Source: Clostridiales bacterium
Lineage (GTDB): Bacteria; Bacillota; Clostridia; Christensenellales; Aristaeellaceae
DNA length: 8,163 nt
Assembly: GCA_012514225.1 (NCBI GenBank)
Contig: JAAZAQ010000123.1
Coordinates: 1-8,163 of the forward strand
Direction of reading: 5' to 3'
The notes below the pieces were generated by a model. That model searched no databases. It was not told where the DNA came from and worked only from the letters and a program-made list of their open reading frames with translations. The translations under genes were made by a program, and so were the position numbers. Positions 6,680-8,163 of the stretch are shown piece by piece. Every line of letters starts with the position of its first letter. Within the stretch, counting starts at the first letter, position 1.

Positions 6680-7072
6680 TTGGCACAGTACCGGCAAAAC
6701 CGCGTAGCCGAGGAAATCCGCAAGCACCTGGACCGGATTATCCGCGAGGAGCTGCGCGACCAGCGGGTTTCGGGCACCTTCAGCCTCACGAGGGCTGAGG
6801 TGGCGAAGGACCTCAGGTATGCCAAAGTCTTCGTCAGCACCCTGGAAGAGGACAAGCTGGACGACCTTGTCAAGGCCTTGAACGGCGCCGCCGGGTTCCT
6901 CCGGCGCGCCCTGGGCGGCGCGCTGACGGTGCGCTACACGCCCGAACTGCATTTTGAGGCGGACCGGAATATCGCCTATGGCCTGCACATCGCCAGCGTG
7001 CTCAAGCAGGTCATGGGGGAACAGGCGGAGAAACCCGGGAATGAACGAAATCAGCCTGAAACAGGCGACTGA
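6680..7072 (+). CDS. rbfA: Ribosome-binding factor A (RbfA)
   Basis: RbfA binds the immature 30S subunit and supports late 16S rRNA maturation. The 130-aa product has the single KH-like fold of the family. It opens with Q-x-R-Q-N-R-V-A-E-E-I-R near the N-terminus, then IIREELRDQRV, LTRAEVAKDLRYAKVFVS (about 37-54), and ends the core with VRYTPELHFEADRNI (about 85-99). A hydrophilic tail of about 15 residues follows. The start is a TTG at 6680, 7 nt after the infB stop, supported by GGAGAGG at 6663-6669, 10 nt upstream; no ATG or GTG fits the conserved N-terminus. The last 32 nt overlap nrnA. There is no ylxP between infB and rbfA, unlike in Bacillus. Confidence 0.95.
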   Translation: MAQYRQNRVAEEIRKHLDRIIREELRDQRVSGTFSLTRAEVAKDLRYAKVFVSTLEEDKLDDLVKALNGAAGFLRRALGGALTVRYTPELHFEADRNIAYGLHIASVLKQVMGEQAEKPGNERNQPETGD

Positions 7073-8015
7073 CACCCTGACCCGCGCGGACCGGGTTTTC
7101 GTATGCACCCACGTCGAGCCCGACGGGGACGCGCTGGGCTCCCTGCTGTCGCTGGGCAGCCTGCTGCGGAAAATGGGAAAGCAGGTCACCCTGGCCTGCC
7201 AGGACCCGGTGCCCGAGAACCTGCGCTTCCTGCCGGGAAGCGGGGACATCCGGCGCCCTGACGGCGTGGACGCGGATGCCTTCGACCTCGCCTGCTCCAT
7301 CGACGCCTCGGACCTGGGGCGCATCGGCAGCGCGGCACGGGTGTTCAGCGCCTGCCCCAGGCGGCTGGCCATCGACCATCACGCGTCCAACACGCGCTTC
7401 GGCCTGGAAAACTATGTGGACAGCACCGTCGCGTCCAGCGGGAACCTGGTGTGCAGGCTGTTCGGCGAAACAGGCGTCAGGATGGATGAAAACGACGCGC
7501 TGCTGCTGTACGCCGCCTTGTCCACGGACACCGGGAACTTCAGCTTCGGTCAGATGGACGAGGAGTTTTTCCTCCAGATGGCGGGGCTGATGCACGCGGG
7601 CCTGGACATCTCCCCGGCCGCGCGACAGCTGCACCTGATCAAGAGCCCCTATCACATCAAGCTGCTGGGGCGCGCGATCGCCTCGCTCAGGTTCTTCAGC
7701 GGCGGCCGGCAGGCCGGCATGCGGCTGACGCATGCCGATTTTGAGAAAACGGGCGCCAAGCCCGAGCACGCCGAAGGCATCGTCAACCGGGCGCTGAACA
7801 TCTACGGGGTCGAGATGTGCTACCTGGCCAGCGAGGAGGAGGACGGCGTCAAGTTCAACCTGCGCGCGGTCCCGCCGCACGACGTCTCCAGGATCGCCGT
7901 GGAATTCGGCGGCGGCGGCCACCTGCTGGCCTCCGGGTTCACTTCGCGAAAGCCATTAAACGATGCGGTGCGCGCGCTGCGCGCGCGCATGGAAGCGGAA
8001 CTGGGCCGGGAATGA
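7041..8015 (+). CDS. nrnA: DHH/DHHA1 phosphoesterase, NrnA-type nanoRNase
   Basis: NrnA-type enzymes hydrolyse oligoribonucleotides of a few nucleotides, and some also act on pAp or linear cyclic-dinucleotide products; which substrate applies here cannot be read from sequence. The 324-aa product has the full metal-site set: H24-x-x-x-D28-x-D30 (HVEPDGDALG), D88-x-x-D91, D112-H113-H114, and D163 in STDTGNF. The C-terminal DHHA1 substrate-binding domain contains GGGGH (290-294), continuing LLASGF. ATG 7041 is chosen because the protein aligns from there and a GGAG lies at 7027-7030; an in-frame ATG at 6954 would run inside rbfA. It overlaps rbfA by 32 nt and truB by ATGA. The position between rbfA and truB fits a shared role in RNA turnover beside ribosome assembly. 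Confidence 0.93.
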   Translation: MNEISLKQATDTLTRADRVFVCTHVEPDGDALGSLLSLGSLLRKMGKQVTLACQDPVPENLRFLPGSGDIRRPDGVDADAFDLACSIDASDLGRIGSAARVFSACPRRLAIDHHASNTRFGLENYVDSTVASSGNLVCRLFGETGVRMDENDALLLYAALSTDTGNFSFGQMDEEFFLQMAGLMHAGLDISPAARQLHLIKSPYHIKLLGRAIASLRFFSGGRQAGMRLTHADFEKTGAKPEHAEGIVNRALNIYGVEMCYLASEEEDGVKFNLRAVPPHDVSRIAVEFGGGGHLLASGFTSRKPLNDAVRALRARMEAELGRE

Positions 8016-8163
8016 ACGCGGCCATCAACTTTTACAAGCCGCCTGGGATGTCGTCCGCCCAGGCGGTCGCTTTTGTGAAACGCCTGCTGGGCGCCAAGGC
8101 CGGCCACGCCGGAACCCTGGACCCGGAGGCGGCCGGGGTGCTGGTTGTATTGACCGGGCGGGC
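8012..8163 (+). CDS. truB: tRNA pseudouridine-55 synthase TruB (5' part, cut by window end)
   Basis: TruB isomerises uridine 55 in the T-loop of tRNAs. Only the first 50 complete codons are present; the frame is open at the window edge. It begins with the family N-terminal motif INFYKPPGMSS (5-15), followed by VKRLLGAKAGHAGTLDPEAAGVL. The catalytic aspartate is D37 in GTLDP. ATG 8012 overlaps the nrnA stop as ATGA; only a weak GGAA-type ribosome binding site is visible, so translation probably depends on coupling to nrnA. ribF is the neighbour I would expect next, but it lies outside the window. Confidence 0.95.
   Translation, partial: MNAAINFYKPPGMSSAQAVAFVKRLLGAKAGHAGTLDPEAAGVLVVLTGR

Noticed and set aside
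3442..6873. A 1143-codon open frame on the minus strand opposite infB.
   Set aside because: It mirrors the infB codon pattern, is dominated by Leu, His, Gly, Val, Ala and Arg, shows no family motif, and covers an unmistakable IF2 gene. High G+C makes stop codons rare in antisense frames.
7971..7990. Alternating GC run that looks like Z-DNA or a palindrome at the end of nrnA, with a similar one near 5371.
   Set aside because: Both encode Ala/Arg-rich segments in G+C-rich codons, so the runs follow from codon choice; no independent sign of function.
6954..8015. A longer NrnA starting at ATG 6954.
   Set aside because: The extra 29 codons lie within conserved rbfA coding sequence and precede the normal N-terminus of the family; ATG 7041 fits length and spacing.

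Overview
The window is ordinary core chromosome of a high-G+C Firmicutes-type (Clostridia-like) bacterium. The G+C content looks to be in the mid-60s percent by eye; I did not compute it. The gene order rimP-nusA-rnpM(ylxR)-ylxQ-infB-rbfA-nrnA-truB is the Firmicutes nusA-infB operon. An nrnA-type DHH phosphoesterase between rbfA and truB, with no ylxP between infB and rbfA, is an arrangement I associate with Clostridia. The NusA is short and lacks the extra C-terminal domains of Proteobacteria. I cannot name a genus.

Layout. Positions 1-1254, minus strand: the first codons of an unidentified gene, overlapping the 3' end of a complete tyrS (tyrosyl-tRNA synthetase). Positions 1255-1544: a divergent intergenic region with two strong back-to-back sigma-A-type promoters. 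The tyrS promoter gives a leader of only about 38 nt. The rimP promoter gives a leader of about 143 nt that holds a 5'-end hairpin, a possible 13-codon leader ORF, and a long imperfect hairpin with a U-tract directly against the rimP ribosome binding site. Positions 1545-8163, plus strand: rimP, nusA, rnpM, ylxQ, infB, rbfA, nrnA and the start of truB, packed with overlaps or gaps of 0-28 nt, so almost certainly one transcript.

How the genes work together. RimP and RbfA are 30S maturation factors, and IF2 drives initiator tRNA binding and subunit joining. NusA controls transcription elongation, pausing and termination. RnpM and YlxQ are small RNA-binding proteins. NrnA degrades very short RNAs, and TruB makes pseudouridine 55 in tRNA. 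The operon therefore couples transcription, ribosome assembly, initiation and RNA turnover. TyrS, transcribed divergently, supplies Tyr-tRNA.

Nothing here is clearly a new biological system. The best candidates for a second look are the attenuator-like rimP leader with its embedded short ORF, the decapeptide repeat in the IF2 N-terminus (which shows a 60-bp higher-order period), and the apparent lack of a T-box in front of tyrS. There is no sign of mobile elements, CRISPR, tRNA or rRNA genes.
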